From Ctenosaura bakeri (lineage: Eukaryota; Chordata; Lepidosauria; Squamata; Iguanidae): a stretch of 64,000 bases of DNA. The DNA lies in assembly GCA_948474755.1 (NCBI GenBank), contig CAOLHI010003111.1, positions 525,247 to 589,246 on the forward strand, in the 5' to 3' direction. A program made the translations under genes and the position numbers. Below, piece after piece: positions 23,352-34,149 of the stretch (position 1 is its first letter; each line of letters starts with the position of its first letter). Under the pieces are notes generated by a model that was given only the letters and a program-made list of their open reading frames with translations, had not been told where the DNA came from and did not search any database.

Positions 23352-23480
23352 TAAATGACTTGGCATGGCACAGTGGTTTGAGTTTGAGTATTGAACTAGA
23401 ACTAGGACTCTGGGAGACCAGGGTTCAAATTCCATCTTGCCCACAGATATCTTGGGTAATGTCAGGTTGGCTTTGCTTTC
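23352..23480 (+). mobile_element. Second Sauria-type SINE, 3' truncated
   Basis: A tRNA-like head repeats the design of its neighbour: GGCACAGTGGTTTGAG for box A and GGGTTCAAATTCC for box B, which is close to the consensus. It then departs from the family after about 23450 and has no BovB-like tail. It lies 16 bases after the complete SINE in the same orientation. Confidence 0.7.
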
Positions 23481-23989
23481 ACTGCCATGACATCCTAATG
23501 CTATCCTAATGACACATAGTGTTTTAAGGTTTACATTCATATAACGCCATGTAACACATCACACATTATCTTGCCAGGTTATTTGTTGTTTGCAGCCATA
23601 CAATACATAAAGTGCTTTGCTGCTTGATGCCATGTAAAAAGGGCTTGAAGGGGATGATGGAAACTGAATGAGAAAACCAGTGTTTTGGGAACAAGGATAT
23701 ATTGATATAACAAACCTTAACAAGGAAGAAAACAAAGGGGCAAGCACAAAGTCAGGATGCTGACTGGTGTGAAGCCAGCGTGGGAAAAGGAGTTGTTATA
23801 ATTAGCTGGCAAATAAGGGCTTCACATGCACAAGTTTGTAATATTACTTTTCATAAGACACTGTAATTCCAATAGATATTTCAGTCTTGGCAATGGCCAG
23901 AATGTACAACTGTTATACCACTATTTTTTGAATAAAGCTTCGCAAACTTTTTGGGGGGCTGGAGTTATCCTGTACATGACAGCCAAGTC

Positions 23990-24118
23990 ATACTCTCTCA
24001 GTGTCAGAGGAAAGCAGTGGCACACCACCTCTGAAGAAATCTTACCATGAAAATTTCATGTTGGATTTGCCTTAGGGTTACACAACTTAGAAAAGACTTG
24101 AGGGCATAGAACAACAAA
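23990..24118 (+). mobile_element. Sauria-type SINE, 3' part only
   Basis: The body segment (CTCAGTGTCAGAGGAAAGCA, CCACCTCTGAAGAAA) is followed by the BovB-like tail (CCTTAGGGTTACACAACTTAG, GACTTGAGGGCATAGAACAA). The tRNA head is missing. Confidence 0.7.
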
Positions 24119-24119
24119 T

Positions 24120-24540
24120 ACGTTGAGTCAAATTTCATCTGCTGACATGATGCAGCTAGGCCCACAAATTTCTGCAAGTGTGCCAGCAGTTAAAGTTATA
24201 ATATATAATTTCCATCAACTTTTAAAAAAAGCTCTAATTTCCATCAACTTAAAAAAAGAGACTCCAATCAATGGTTTGAATCCTGTCAGTTCATCCAAAC
24301 TGAAATAGGCTCCATTGACTCAGTTACTGAGTAAATATATGGGCAATCCTGTTGATCTATTCAAGTTGGGACTGGCACACTGAGAATTTGTTTATGGGTG
24401 GGGATGTTAGGTGGCTCAAATACCCTTTCAGGGGTTGCTATACAGTCTTAACCCTAGTTTTAAGCTGTAGTCTTGCTCTTTAGGAAGTCAATGATAGAGG
24501 AACACTTGTATTTCCTTGGGGTGGGTTTTAAGACACAAGA
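24120..24540 (+). other. Unassigned DNA
   Basis: No recognisable element. A short local duplication of AATTTCCATCAACTT occurs at 24209 and 24237. Confidence 0.5.
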
Positions 24541-24715
24541 ATAATAGATCTTAGAGTTGGAAGGGACCACAAAAGCTGTCTAGTCCAATACTTGCCATTA
24601 AGAAATACACAACTACACTACTTCTGAAAGGTGCCCATCCAATCTCTGTTTAAAGACTTCCAAAAAAAAAAAAAGAGGATCCACAATCCCTTCTATCAAT
24701 GATAGTGTATTTTTG
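24541..24715 (-). mobile_element. Old CR1 3' end
   Basis: On the plus strand it contains TAGAGTTGGAAGGGACCAC and CATCCAATCTCTGTTTAAAG, the antisense of the CR1 3' UTR and last codons (compare 27340-27460). It is strongly diverged and contains an A14 run. Confidence 0.75.
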
Positions 24716-25014
24716 GTTAGCATGTTGGTTTGAACTGCAATCCAAATTTCATTCTTTGGGGGATATAGATCTAAACATAACATTTTGCTTTAAACCAAAG
24801 CAAACTCTACTTATACTTTAGGTTTCTTTTCCCTAAAGAATTTTCCTTCTTCTTAAAACATAGGAAAATGTAAAGTAAAAACAATTCTGGATAAACCTCT
24901 CTTTCCTTCCAACAGTTCTGTGTCTATCTTGTACCCTTGAAACATGTAGCGTACACCATGATGTTATTTCCAATGGCTGCCACCTGAGGCACAGCCTCAT
25001 TGAAATGGGACTGG

Positions 25015-25548
25015 TGTCATGCCCTGCTCCCAAAGCATGGACTCTGACTCAGAGTCTGAAGCAGAGGCACACCAGAGACTGAAACAGGGGGCATGCCAGG
25101 ACCTGCTATACAGAGAAAGGTTACAGGGCCAGAAACAGAACAGAAGGCGGTGCCAGCTCCAACAGAGAGTTCTGCCTCTTCAGATACAGAAGAACACTTA
25201 CATAGACCCAGCTTCACACAGCACAGGCTGTTCTGTTCTCTCAGAATTTATAACCAGCAAAATCAATCAAGGCACAGCTGTGCTAGGCTTTGGGTCTATT
25301 TAGCTGGCATCCTTCCCCTCCAGGAGTTGTCAGAGCTTGTCTGACCTGCTATCTTGGTGGATGCCTTGACAAATGCTTGGATGGACCTTAGACACTCCCT
25401 TGCTGTGAAGCCCTGCTGGACTTTGTTTATATCGGACCCAATTTATGGCTGTTTGTTTACTGTCTGGAAGTAAGTAACAAGCTGGGATATATTTAGTTTG
25501 TTTGTTTGATTTGTCAGCTATTCCAGAGCTGAGATAGTACTACTGGTT
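25015..25548 (+). mobile_element. Ty3/gypsy-type LTR with U3 reading frame (approximate right end)
   Basis: Starts TGTCATGCC and is related to the minus-strand LTR at 54276-54845 (both encode a DSDSE stretch right after the border and later PxFxQHR). A TATA-like CTATTTAG is at about 25297-25304. ACTGG precedes it (25010-25014) and occurs again near 25549, which could be a 5-bp duplication, but the last bases do not end in CA, so the right border is uncertain. The reading frame begins in phase with the LTR border (25016), then continues in another frame from about 25093. Confidence 0.6.
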
Positions 25549-25879
25549 ACCAGTCCAGCCCATTATAAGAGGATGGGGAAAGTCTATTAGGTGTTATTTG
25601 TAAAGATGCCACCATAGTGCTGGTATACTGTTCAAGGCAGATATGCTGCTCTCTACATTCCACACCAGGAAACACACTTTGGGGTCAGTAGTGTTCCAAA
25701 AAGCAAGTCCTGCCCATTTAGAAGCATTAGAAAAACCATACTTTTTACCTAGTCATTGATACCTGGGAAAAGGCATAAGTAGAAATATCAGGATATCAGA
25801 ACAGCAAGAGTAAAAGGTGGAACTGAAGCATCCATGAGTAACAGTAGTAAATAAACAAGTGGCAGAAAGTCGCAGTGTC

Positions 25880-26012
25880 CACTATTGTTTGTTGTCATTT
25901 CTGACTTATGGTTACCATAAGGCAAACCTTTTATGGGATTTTCCTGGCAAGATTTATTCAGAGGGATTTTGCCTTTGCCTTCCTCTGAGGCTGAGAGAGT
26001 GTACTTTGCCTA
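25880..26012 (-). mobile_element. Sauria-type SINE 3' part, antisense
   Basis: On the minus strand it carries CTCTCAGCCTCAGAGGAAGG, AATCTTGCCAGGAAAA, then CCATAAGTCAGAAATGACAAC, the same body and BovB-like tail as the copies at 23140 and 23990. Confidence 0.75.
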
Positions 26013-26044
26013 AATCCATGCTGATGTGTGTGTGTGCAATGTTT

Positions 26045-26480
26045 GACTTCTTGACAGAAAATCTGACTAACTGCGTTTGCATCACATGCAAACTGGTGGC
26101 TCTCTTGGATGAGAAGGTCAGCAAACTGCACCTAGGTCAAGAATCTTCAAAATGCATCAGAGAACTTGAGGACTTCCTGGATAGAACAGAGGGATAATTG
26201 ATCCTACAGAATCAACAGGAAGGAAATGACTCTGTAGGATCATAAAACAAAAAGCTGTAACAAATAGGAGACCACAAGCAAGAGACATTGCATGTTAGGA
26301 AGAAGCCAACCTAACCACCAACTGCAGCAAGAAGACAAGACAGTGCTGGTGTTAGAACATTCATTGATCAGAGGTATGGAGGAACCTGTGTGTAAGCTGG
26401 ACAAGATGAACTGGGAAATGTGCTATCTTCTTGGCACACCTGGGATGACTCTACCAAGATGTTTAGAAAAGAACCTGTGA
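26045..26480 (+). pseudogene. CR1 ORF1 fragment
   Basis: The plus strand encodes the N-terminal CR1 ORF1 block CITCKLVALLDEKVSKL with ELEDFLDR (26075-26195), then LVLEHSLIRGMEEPVCKLDK (26349-26408). The second half matches the SGNH-hydrolase-like start seen antisense at 31250-31270. The first Cys pair and the GTND block are absent, and the fragment has lost the rest of the element. Frames change near 26195. Confidence 0.7.
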
Positions 26481-27319
26481 GAGGCTCTAATTATTTGGTA
26501 AAAAGACAAAGTGTATTGTGATATCTGTTACTCAGCAATATTATTATTATTAGACATTAATGTTTTTCTAAATACATCTAGAGACAAGGATGTATTACCC
26601 TGAATTCTGGGGTCCCTTGGGGGACACCTCAATGTGCTCCAAATAACGGGGAATGAGTATTAGCCAGAGCACAAGCTGTAGCACTACAACAGGCAGGGTA
26701 ACCTTGCAAGATTTTTAAACCAAATTTTTACGGGGTCAGCCCAAGCCAAAAATAAAGCAAAACTGTCTAATAAAATGATTTTATTGAGGGGAATTCACTC
26801 ATGCATGCACACAAGATATACACAACCACATATTCACACAAGAGCTAGCTGAAAGAGGAAGAGAGGAAAAATTATAGAGAGGCTGAGGGATTTGGGGGGA
26901 TTTATTATTACCAGTCCAGAGTAGTGAAGAGTAGAAATGTATTTTGCTTAGGTAGGACATAAAGGCAGTTCTCATTCAGGAGCCAGATGGACAGAGTGAT
27001 GGGTAGAGCTTCAAGAGACTGCACTGGGCATCCTGAAACCAGGGGTATTGTACCCTGAAAATGGCTTGTGGCTGTGAAGGTTCCAGATGCAAGACAAAGG
27101 GAACCTGTTGTGAACAATGGGTCTTTCGCCTTTTCATGAGCTTAGTGCTTTGATTGAAAAAGACACGATGAATGTTGTAATAACTGTCTATTGTGGGTGC
27201 TGTGAGGACAGAGGAAAGAATCCAGGTGTACAAGGGATGGATATCTGTCAATCAGTGTCCTGGTGGGCTCCTCACAGTTGGATTCCCTGGAAAAGTCCAG
27301 CTTCTATTTAAGCTTATTA

Positions 27320-27835
27320 TCATAGAATCATAGAATCATAGAAATGTAGAGTTGGAAGAGACCACAGGGGCCATCCAGTCCAACCCCCTGCCATGCAGGA
27401 ACACCCTCAAAGCACTCCTGAGAAATGATCATCTAGCCTCTGCTTAAAAACCTCCAACGAAGGAGACTCCACTACACTCCGAGGCAGCATATTCCACTGC
27501 CGGACTGCCCTGACTGTCAGGAAGTTCTTCCTGAGGTTCAGGTGGAATCTCCTTTCCTGCAACTTGAATCCATTGCTCCTTGTCTCTGGAGCAGCAGAAA
27601 AAAGCCCTCTCCTACCTCTACATGGCATCCCTTCAAATATTTAAACATGGCTCTCATGTCCCCTCTTAACCTTCTCTTCTGAAGAATAAACATACCCAGC
27701 TCTCTAAGTCTATCCTTATAGGGCATGGCTTCCAGGCCTCTCACCATTTTGGTCGCCCTCCTCTGGACTTGCTCGAGCTTGACCATGTCCTCCTTGAATT
27801 GGGGTGCCCAGAACTGGACACTCCTTGTTATCCCC
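27320..27835 (-). mobile_element. CR1 LINE 3' end (C-terminus plus 3' UTR)
   Basis: Minus-strand CR1 from the RT C-terminal block [20 protein letters not shown] (about 27750-27820) through [20 protein letters not shown] (about 27440-27520) to the 3' UTR and the ATTCTATGATTCTATG-type octamer repeats at 27322-27345, which are the hallmark of CR1 3' ends. It is better preserved than most CR1 copies in the window. Confidence 0.92.
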
Positions 27836-29146
27836 ATCTTCAAGAAGGGAAAAAAAGAAGACCCAAATAATTATCGCCCAGTCAGCCTGACATCAGTACC
27901 TGAAAAGATCCTGGAGCAGATCATTAAGCAGTCAGTTTCTAATCATTTAGAAAGCAACACGGTAATCATGAGAAGTCAACATGAATTTCTCAAAAATAAG
28001 TCATGCCAGACTAATCTTATCTCTTTTTATGTCAGAGTTACTAGCTTGATAGATGAACGGAATGCTGTGGATGTAGCATATCTCGATTTCAGTAAGGCCT
28101 TTGACAAAGTTCCCCATGACATTCTTGCAATGAAGCTGGTAAAATGTGGGCTGGACAGGGCTACTGTTAGTTGGATTTGTAATTGGTTGACCGACCGAAC
28201 CCAAAGGGTGATCACGAATGGCTGCTTTTCATCCTGAAGAGAAGTGACTAGTGGGGTGACACAGGGTTCTGTCCTGGGCCCAGTGCTGTTCAACATTTTT
28301 ATCAATGACTTGGATGAAGGAATAGAGGGCATGCTCATCAAATTTGCAGATGATACCAAATTGGGAAGGGTTATTAATACACCAGAGGACAGGATCAAAA
28401 TTCAAAATGACCTGGATAGATTGGAGAGCTGGGCCAAGGCGAACAAAATGAAATTCAACAGAGAGAAGTGTAAGGTCCTACACTTAGGTAGAAAAAATGG
28501 AATACAGAAATATAGGATGGGGGACAGGTGGCTGGATAGCAGTACATGTGAAAGGGATCTAGGAGTCTTCATAGACCACAAGCTGAACATGAGTCAGCAG
28601 TGTGATGCGGCAGCCAAGAAAGCCAATGCAATTCTCGGCTGCATCAATAGGAGTATGGTGTCTAGATCGAGGGAGGTACTGGTACCACTCTACTCTGCTT
28701 TGGTTAGACCCCATCTTGAATACTGTGTCCAGTTCTGGGCACCCCAATTTAAGAAGGATATTGACAAGCTGGAGCAAGTCCAGAGGAGGGCGACCAAAAT
28801 GGTGAGAGGCCTGGAAGCCATGCCCTATGAGGATAGACTTAGAGAGCTGGGTATGTTTAGTCTGCAGAAGAGAAGTTTAAGAGGGGACATGATAGCCATG
28901 TTTAAATATTTGAAGGGATGCCACGTGGGGGGGCGGGAGGGCTTGTTTTCTGCTGCTCCAGAGACCAGGACAAGGAGCAATGGATTCAAGCTGCAGGAAA
29001 GGAGATTCCACCTGAACCTCAGGAAGAACTTCCTGACAGTCAGGGCTGTCCTGCAGTGGAATATGCTGCCTCGGAGTGTAGTGGAGTCTCCTTCCTTGGA
29101 GGTTTTTAAGCAGAGGCTTGATGGCCATCTGTCGGGATTGCTTTGA
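27826..29146 (+). pseudogene. CR1 reverse transcriptase domain, nearly open
   Basis: RT of the CR1 LINE, which copies CR1 RNA at the target site. Blocks seen: NYRPVSLTSVPEKILEQI, VAYLDFSKAFDKVPHDIL (motif A, Asp kept), [29 protein letters not shown] (motif C, both Asp kept), [17 protein letters not shown] and the thumb/C-terminal RHLEYC-like [13 protein letters not shown]. The only interruption found is a TGA at 28236-28238 (SS*REV, where related copies read W). The N-terminal RT, endonuclease and ORF1 are absent, so it is 5'-truncated by more than half. Confidence 0.9.
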
Positions 29147-29225
29147 GGGTGTTCCTGCATGGCAGGGGGTTGGACTGGATGGCCTGTGTGGTCTCCTCCA
29201 ACTCTAGATTTCTATGATTCCATGA
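27826..29225 (+). mobile_element. CR1 LINE, RT to 3' end
   Basis: Plus-strand CR1 beginning at the RT entry IPIFKKGKKEDPNNYRPVSL and running without internal gaps to the CR1 3' terminus (TTTCTATGATTCCATGATTC at 29206-29225). It is the best-preserved reverse transcriptase in the window: 27826-28236 and 28244-29146 are both open. Confidence 0.95.
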
Positions 29226-30748
29226 TTCTGTCCTCCAAGATTTCTCAAAGATTATAGCAAGCGGTTCCAAAATGACCTCTGCCAGCTCTTTTAATATCCT
29301 TGGATGCAATTCATCTGGCCCTGGAGACTTGAATTCATCCAGTGTGGCCAGGTATTCCTGTACCAGCTCTCTACGTATTATGTGCCTCATTTCCCCTGCT
29401 TCCTCACCTGCTCTCCAACCGCCAGGTTGTGTGCGTGTATCCTTCTGGGAAAAAACTGAGGCAAAGAAGGTGTTAAGTAGTTCTGCCTTTTCCCTTCCCC
29501 CTGTGAGTAATTCGCCATCTTTTCTGCGCAGTGACCCTATCGTCTCCTTCTTTTTCCTATTGCTGCTGACATATTTAAAAAAGCCCTTTTTATTGTTTTT
29601 AATGTCTCTGGCCAGCCTAAGTTTGTTCTGTGCTTTAGCCTTTCTGACCTCCTTCCTACATCTCCTGGCTACTTGCTTAAATTCTTCTTTGGTGGTTTCC
29701 CCCTTCTTCCATTTCCTATACATGTTTCTCTTGACTCTTAGCTCAGCTGAGAGTTCTTTAGTCAACCATTCTGGTTTCTTCAGATGCCTTCCATTTTTCC
29801 TCCTTATTGGCACAGTTTTAGACTGTGCCTTCAGTATCTCCTTTTTAAGGAACTCCCATGCCTCCTGAACTCCTTTCCCTTTCATTATTCTTGACCACGA
29901 AATTCCAGCCGGCAGCTCCCTAAGTTTACAGAATTCCGCTTTTTTAAAATCTAAAATGAGTGTCTGGCTACACTTATCTTCTCTTTCCCACTGAGTGCCA
30001 AATTCCAATAGGGCATGGTCACTCCCCCTAAAGATCCAACCACTTCCACCTTATTAACAAGGTCATCCCTGTTGGTCAGGATCAGATCTAGAATATTTGA
30101 TCCCCTTGTGGCCTCTTCCACCTTCTGGACCATGAAGTTGTCTGCAAGACAAGCAAGAAACTTGCTGGACCTTGCTGTCTTGGCAGAGTTTGACTGCCAG
30201 CATATATCTGGGTAATTGAAATGTCCTATTATTACTGTATCTCTCCTTTTTGAATGTTCAGTCATTTGGTTGAGGAAGGAGTCATCCAAGTCCTCAGCCT
30301 GGGTTGGAGGTCTGTAGTAAACCCCCACCAGAATATCCCTATTGTTTCTCGCTGCCTTAATTCTTACCCAAATGCTCTCGACCTGGCTTTCTGGGTTTAA
30401 GTCCTGGATCTCTTCACAGGTAAAAATATCCTTGACATACAAGGCTACTCCTCCTCCTTTCTTGTTTGGTCTATTTTTACAAAATAGGCTATACCCCTCT
30501 ATTCCTATATTCTAATCATGAGACTCATCCCACCAGGTCTCAGTGATACCTATCGAATCATATTTATTTTGTTGTTCTAGGAGTTCAAGTTCATCCTGCT
30601 TGTTTCCCATACTCCTTGCATTAGTGTAGAGACACTTAAGTCCCCGGTCCCTTCCTGCAAGTCCTGTACTATTGTTTCTACACCTCCCGCCATTGGCCGC
30701 TTGTACTGCTTGTCCAGTATCATTTGGGCCTTTTCCCCCTGCGCTCAC
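29226..30748 (-). pseudogene. CR1 ORF2 endonuclease and RT N-terminal part
   Basis: The endonuclease starts CLYTNARSMGNKQDELELL (about 30580-30640), followed by [40 protein letters not shown] (canonical GDFN, here GHFN, so the catalytic Asp is lost) and [10 protein letters not shown]. After a frame change the linker and RT start are open for about 300 codons (29106-30008, of which 29226 upward is this element), with [10 protein letters not shown] and [17 protein letters not shown]. Stops at 30442 and 30512 and a frameshift near 29980 break it. Confidence 0.9.
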
Positions 30749-30907
30749 CGAGTCCTTGCCCTGAATAATATTGTCTCCCTCCCCAGAAGAACTTAGTTTA
30801 AAGACCTCTTAATCCTCCTTGCGAGACTGTTTGCAAAAACATTCCTGCCAAGTTTTGTGAGGTGCAGCCCATCCCTCGCCGGAAGTCCACAATCATGGAA
30901 ATTCAGG

Positions 30908-31819
30908 TCATGTTCCAAAAGCCCAAACTGTTGCTGGTGGCACCACATGCGGAGCTCTGACCTCTGCTATTGCCCTTTCCCTACGTGTGCCATATCCTTG
31001 AACAGGAAGGAGAGATGAAATGACCACCTGCGCACCAAGGTCCTTAAGTTTCGTCCCCATAAGCTCGTAGTCCTTTGAGATGTGGTAAAAGCTGCTCCTC
31101 AAAGTGTCATTGGTTCTGACATGAACCAAAATGAGGGGCTTATGGTCAGTGGGTTTGATCAGCCTGGTTAGCCTCTCCGTTATGTGGTTGATCCTGGCCC
31201 CAGGAAGACAGCAGACCTCTCGATTGAGCTTGTCCGGTTTGCATATTGCCATTTCGGTTCCTCTGAGCAAAGAGTCCCCAGCAACCAGAACTCACCTCCT
31301 CTGAGGCTTGTCCTGGGCTCCTCAACAAGCATGTTCTACTGGGACTGCCTGGGCATTCCGTTGAGGCTGGGAGCGTTGATCTAGTTCCTGTTGCCGAAGC
31401 TGGATTCCTTCTTGTTGACATTCTGTTCCCTCCACATGGTGCTCCTCATTGTTCGTAAGGCCAAGAACTTTGAAGTGATTTTGTAGGTTAAGAGTGTCTG
31501 TTACCTTCCTGGTCCTTCTACTCCTCCATGTGACATTCGCCTAAGCCTCCATTTCCTGGCACAGTGTGATGACTTCCTGATCTGGCAGCTCCCCCGTGCA
31601 TTTGGTCTTCTGGTAGGTCTTCTCTGCCCTATCCAAAAACTCCTCCCCTTCCCTAATAAGATGAAGATCAGAAATTCGTGCCTCCAGCTGGCAAACCTTC
31701 TCCTCCAAGAAGGTGACCAGCTTGCACTTGGTGCAGGTGTACCCGAGAACATCTTGTGGCAAGAAAAGGAACATCCCACAAGTGTTACAGGTGACTGTGG
31801 CAGCTCCCTCGCCTTCCAT
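30908..31819 (-). pseudogene. CR1 ORF1 (zinc-finger and SGNH-like domains), degenerate
   Basis: CR1 ORF1 supplies the RNA-binding protein of the element. The ATG at 31819 opens a Cys-rich N-terminus, CNTCG...YTCTKCKLVTFLEEKV, followed by a coiled-coil-like ARISDLHLIREGEEFLDRAE. After frame changes (about 31540, 31270) the downstream part shows PLILVHVRTNDTLR (about 31100-31145), where HVGTND is the usual signature of the SGNH-hydrolase-like domain in CR1 ORF1. The Gly-to-Arg change and the frameshifts argue against function. Confidence 0.85.
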
Positions 31820-32094
31820 CCTTGAAACTACAGAGAGTAGTACCGGGATGGTGTGTATTTGCCTGACAAATGACTCAGTCTCACCTGGAGGAATTTTGGA
31901 GTTGACCTATGCTTCTCACATTTACAGTCAAATTCTTTCCCTTGCTCGGTTTGACCTCTCTGTCACCTTTCAGGTTTGAATTTGATATCAGAGCCAATAA
32001 AATGTGTTGCCAATTACATATGATGCCAATTAGGTATGGTGCCCATCCAAACCATACTGATATTGGGGACCCCCAAAGCGGGGCCTAACAGATA

Positions 32095-32364
32095 TATGTC
32101 AATCTTTTGTTCTAAATGGTTGCTCATAATTGAAGAAAGTTACAGAAAGATTCTAGCTGCTTAGCTGTCAAAGCTATTGCTTCTCTTAAAGCTGGGCTAA
32201 ATCTACATAGCAAGGGATCAGAAGGAAAACAGAATCAAATACAAAATGCCAGAAGTGCGCTGTTTACTCTTTTACCATAAGAAAGAAATATTGCATGTTA
32301 GGACAGGACACTGCATGGAAGCTTGAGAAAGAGTGAGATTTGGAAAAACTCTTGTTGCTATATG
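32095..32364 (+). other. Unassigned DNA
   Basis: No recognisable element or open frame. Confidence 0.5.
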
Positions 32365-32590
32365 TTGTTTGTTTGTTGTTGTTATTGGGACTCAAGGTGG
32401 CTTAGAGCTTAAAGAAGCAATGTACAAAAGTATTCAAAAAGTGAAAAAAAAAAAGAATTAAACCAGTCACAATATTAAAACACTTCAAATCTCTGGTTAA
32501 AAGAATAAAATACAATTAAAAAGATTAAAAAGCTCTTAAAACAATACAGTTTAAAACATTACATCACCCCTTAGGCTTTTTAATACAGAT
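32365..32590 (-). mobile_element. Probable L2-type LINE or L2-tailed repeat 3' end, antisense
   Basis: A GTTGTTGTTATTGG tail is followed by GACTCAAGGTGGCTTA and an A/T-rich TTAAAACAATACAGTTTAAAA body. This is the usual antisense look of L2-like 3' UTRs in squamates and parallels the tail of the L2 at 41830-41893. No coding part is present. Confidence 0.5.
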
Positions 32591-32784
32591 TTTTTTTTAA
32601 AGAAAAAGCTATCTTCTCCTGCTGAAATCATACTTTCAAGTTACAAATGGATTTCACCTGCCATTGTGAATGTGATACTTGAGATCATGGGTAACAGTAT
32701 TCTTCATAACGCCAGTGGCAGACACTATAGCAGGTATTTATTACAGTGTAATTGCTGATGAGACTAAAGATGCTATCACACAGG

Positions 32785-33706
32785 TATTATCCCAAAATGT
32801 GAGTGACCCGGGGTCCACCTTTGATGCCAGTACAACTGTGAAACAGCTGGGAATATTAGCTCAAAAAGGAGGCCTGAGAGAGGAGGGTAACCTTACAAGA
32901 TCTTTTACACCTATATTTACTAGTACTAGCATAAGAAAGAACCAACCAGAGATCCAAAAGTAAGCTCAATTATTTTATTGGGGGAATTGCAGTTCCACAG
33001 ACAGGATCTAAACAATCATGCAATCAGAGAAGACTAACTGATGGGAAAGGGAAAGAAGTTTTGGACAGCAAGATTTTCAAGGTGAAGTGGGTGATATTTA
33101 GCAATCCAGATGAGCAGCAAAGAAGCAGCAATATGGCTTAGATGCAAGTCTATGAGGAGCACACAAACAGGAATCAGAGTGGCAACCAGCAATTGGTATA
33201 CTGTGTGTTAAATGCCAAAAACTGGATTTCAAATACTCTTTTTCTGCCTGGAGGGCTGAGATGTTAAGGTTCTCTGACAGAGTAAATAATGGAGTCTAGA
33301 AAGTAGACAATGGGGTCTGGAATCAGCTAATGGTCTTAAAGTTAGGTGCTAAGAGATAATGGTAAACTTGACAGGTCTTTAAATTTCAGACAGATGTGGA
33401 GACGAAAAGGACAATCAGCTGTCCTGTGGGAAAATCTCAGACGCTATTGTTTCTTGAAGGTTGAGTCATCAGAGACTTAATTGTAAATCCATGATCTCTG
33501 GAGTTTGCTTGTGATTTCCTGGCTATGACCTGGCTACACCTTAAGATCTCTTCTGACCTTATTTTGCAATGTACGTATGCAGCAACTTTTTCCTCTTAGC
33601 CAGCATGGCCATGCAGCCATAGCAGAGTATAATTTGTATTTGTGCCAATTAATAAATTTTGCCAATTAAATCATGTCAAAGCATGGCAGTGTACAGCTTA
33701 TTAACA
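32785..33706 (-). mobile_element. Solo endogenous retrovirus LTR
   Basis: Flanked by a perfect 4-bp duplication CAGG (32781-32784 and 33707-33710). The left end is TATTATCC, a decayed form of TGTTACCC, and the right end is ATTAACA. A minus-strand CAATAAAATA signal is at about 32971-32980. It aligns along its length with the LTR at 1885-2815, including CCTGAGAGAGGAGGGTAACC against CCTAGCAGAGGGGGATAACC, and GCCAATTAA repeats near the right end. Confidence 0.88.
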
Positions 33707-33757
33707 CAGGAGCTACTTTCATTTAACTTTTGCACTGCTTCAAATGATATTTTGTGG

Positions 33758-33803
33758 AAGATTTATTTATTTATTTATTTATTTATTTATTCATTTATTT
33801 ATT
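33758..33803 (+). repeat. (ATTT)n microsatellite
   Basis: About eleven ATTT units with one ATTC, possibly an old retroposon tail. Confidence 0.95.
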
Positions 33804-34149
33804 GGATTTTATGAAACTGATATTACTACTGCTAAAACTCTCTCTTCTATTTTGAAAGATATGCTCTGCAACTTTTATCTTTCTGTTAACAGGTTTTGTG
33901 GCCAATGCTGTAACTGAGTAAGAAATCTTGCTGGACATAGAGTACAAATGTTGCTGGAATAGAGTACACGTTCTTGTAAAGGCATAGAAGCTGTAAGTAC
34001 CATTATAGCACATGTTGTAAATTTAGCTGTTCAATATGTGTCAGACAACATTACTATTTAAAAATTTTCTGAGGGAAATAGCTACTTACTGTCTGAAAAT
34101 CTCACCCAATTGTCTTGCCTTGTTGAAACATTTTCAGCAGGGAGTGAAG

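Larger units (their letters stand above)
29226..31840 (-). mobile_element. CR1 LINE 5' half: ORF1, endonuclease, RT start
   Basis: Minus-strand CR1 covering ORF1 (31819 leftward), the APE endonuclease and the first part of the RT, where it stops at EKSWRT next to the 3' terminus of the plus-strand CR1. The missing RT core is not found on the other side of that copy: the minus-strand sequence resumes at 27835 already in the C-terminal block. It is inserted in, or has recombined with, a retroviral LTR. Confidence 0.9.
26593..32090 (-). mobile_element. Retroviral LTR split by a CR1 cluster
   Basis: The left piece (26593-27319) begins TATTACCCTGAATTCTGGGG, which aligns with the TGTTACCCTG...GGGGTCC ends of the LTRs at 11236 and 56703. 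It carries a minus-strand AATAAAA signal at 26779-26786 and an AATAAGCTTAAATAG TATA-like stretch at about 27300-27314. The right piece (about 31845-32090) contains TTTGATATCAGAGCC and GCCAATTA blocks of the same family and ends CCTAACA. The flanks GATG (26589-26592) and GATA (32091-32094) could be a mutated 4-bp duplication. The intervening 27320-31840 is CR1. Confidence 0.65.

Noticed and set aside
25859..26197. A 112-codon plus-strand frame that could suggest a novel small secreted protein.
   Set aside because: Its first half is an antisense SINE and its second half a CR1 ORF1 fragment; the fusion frame is accidental.
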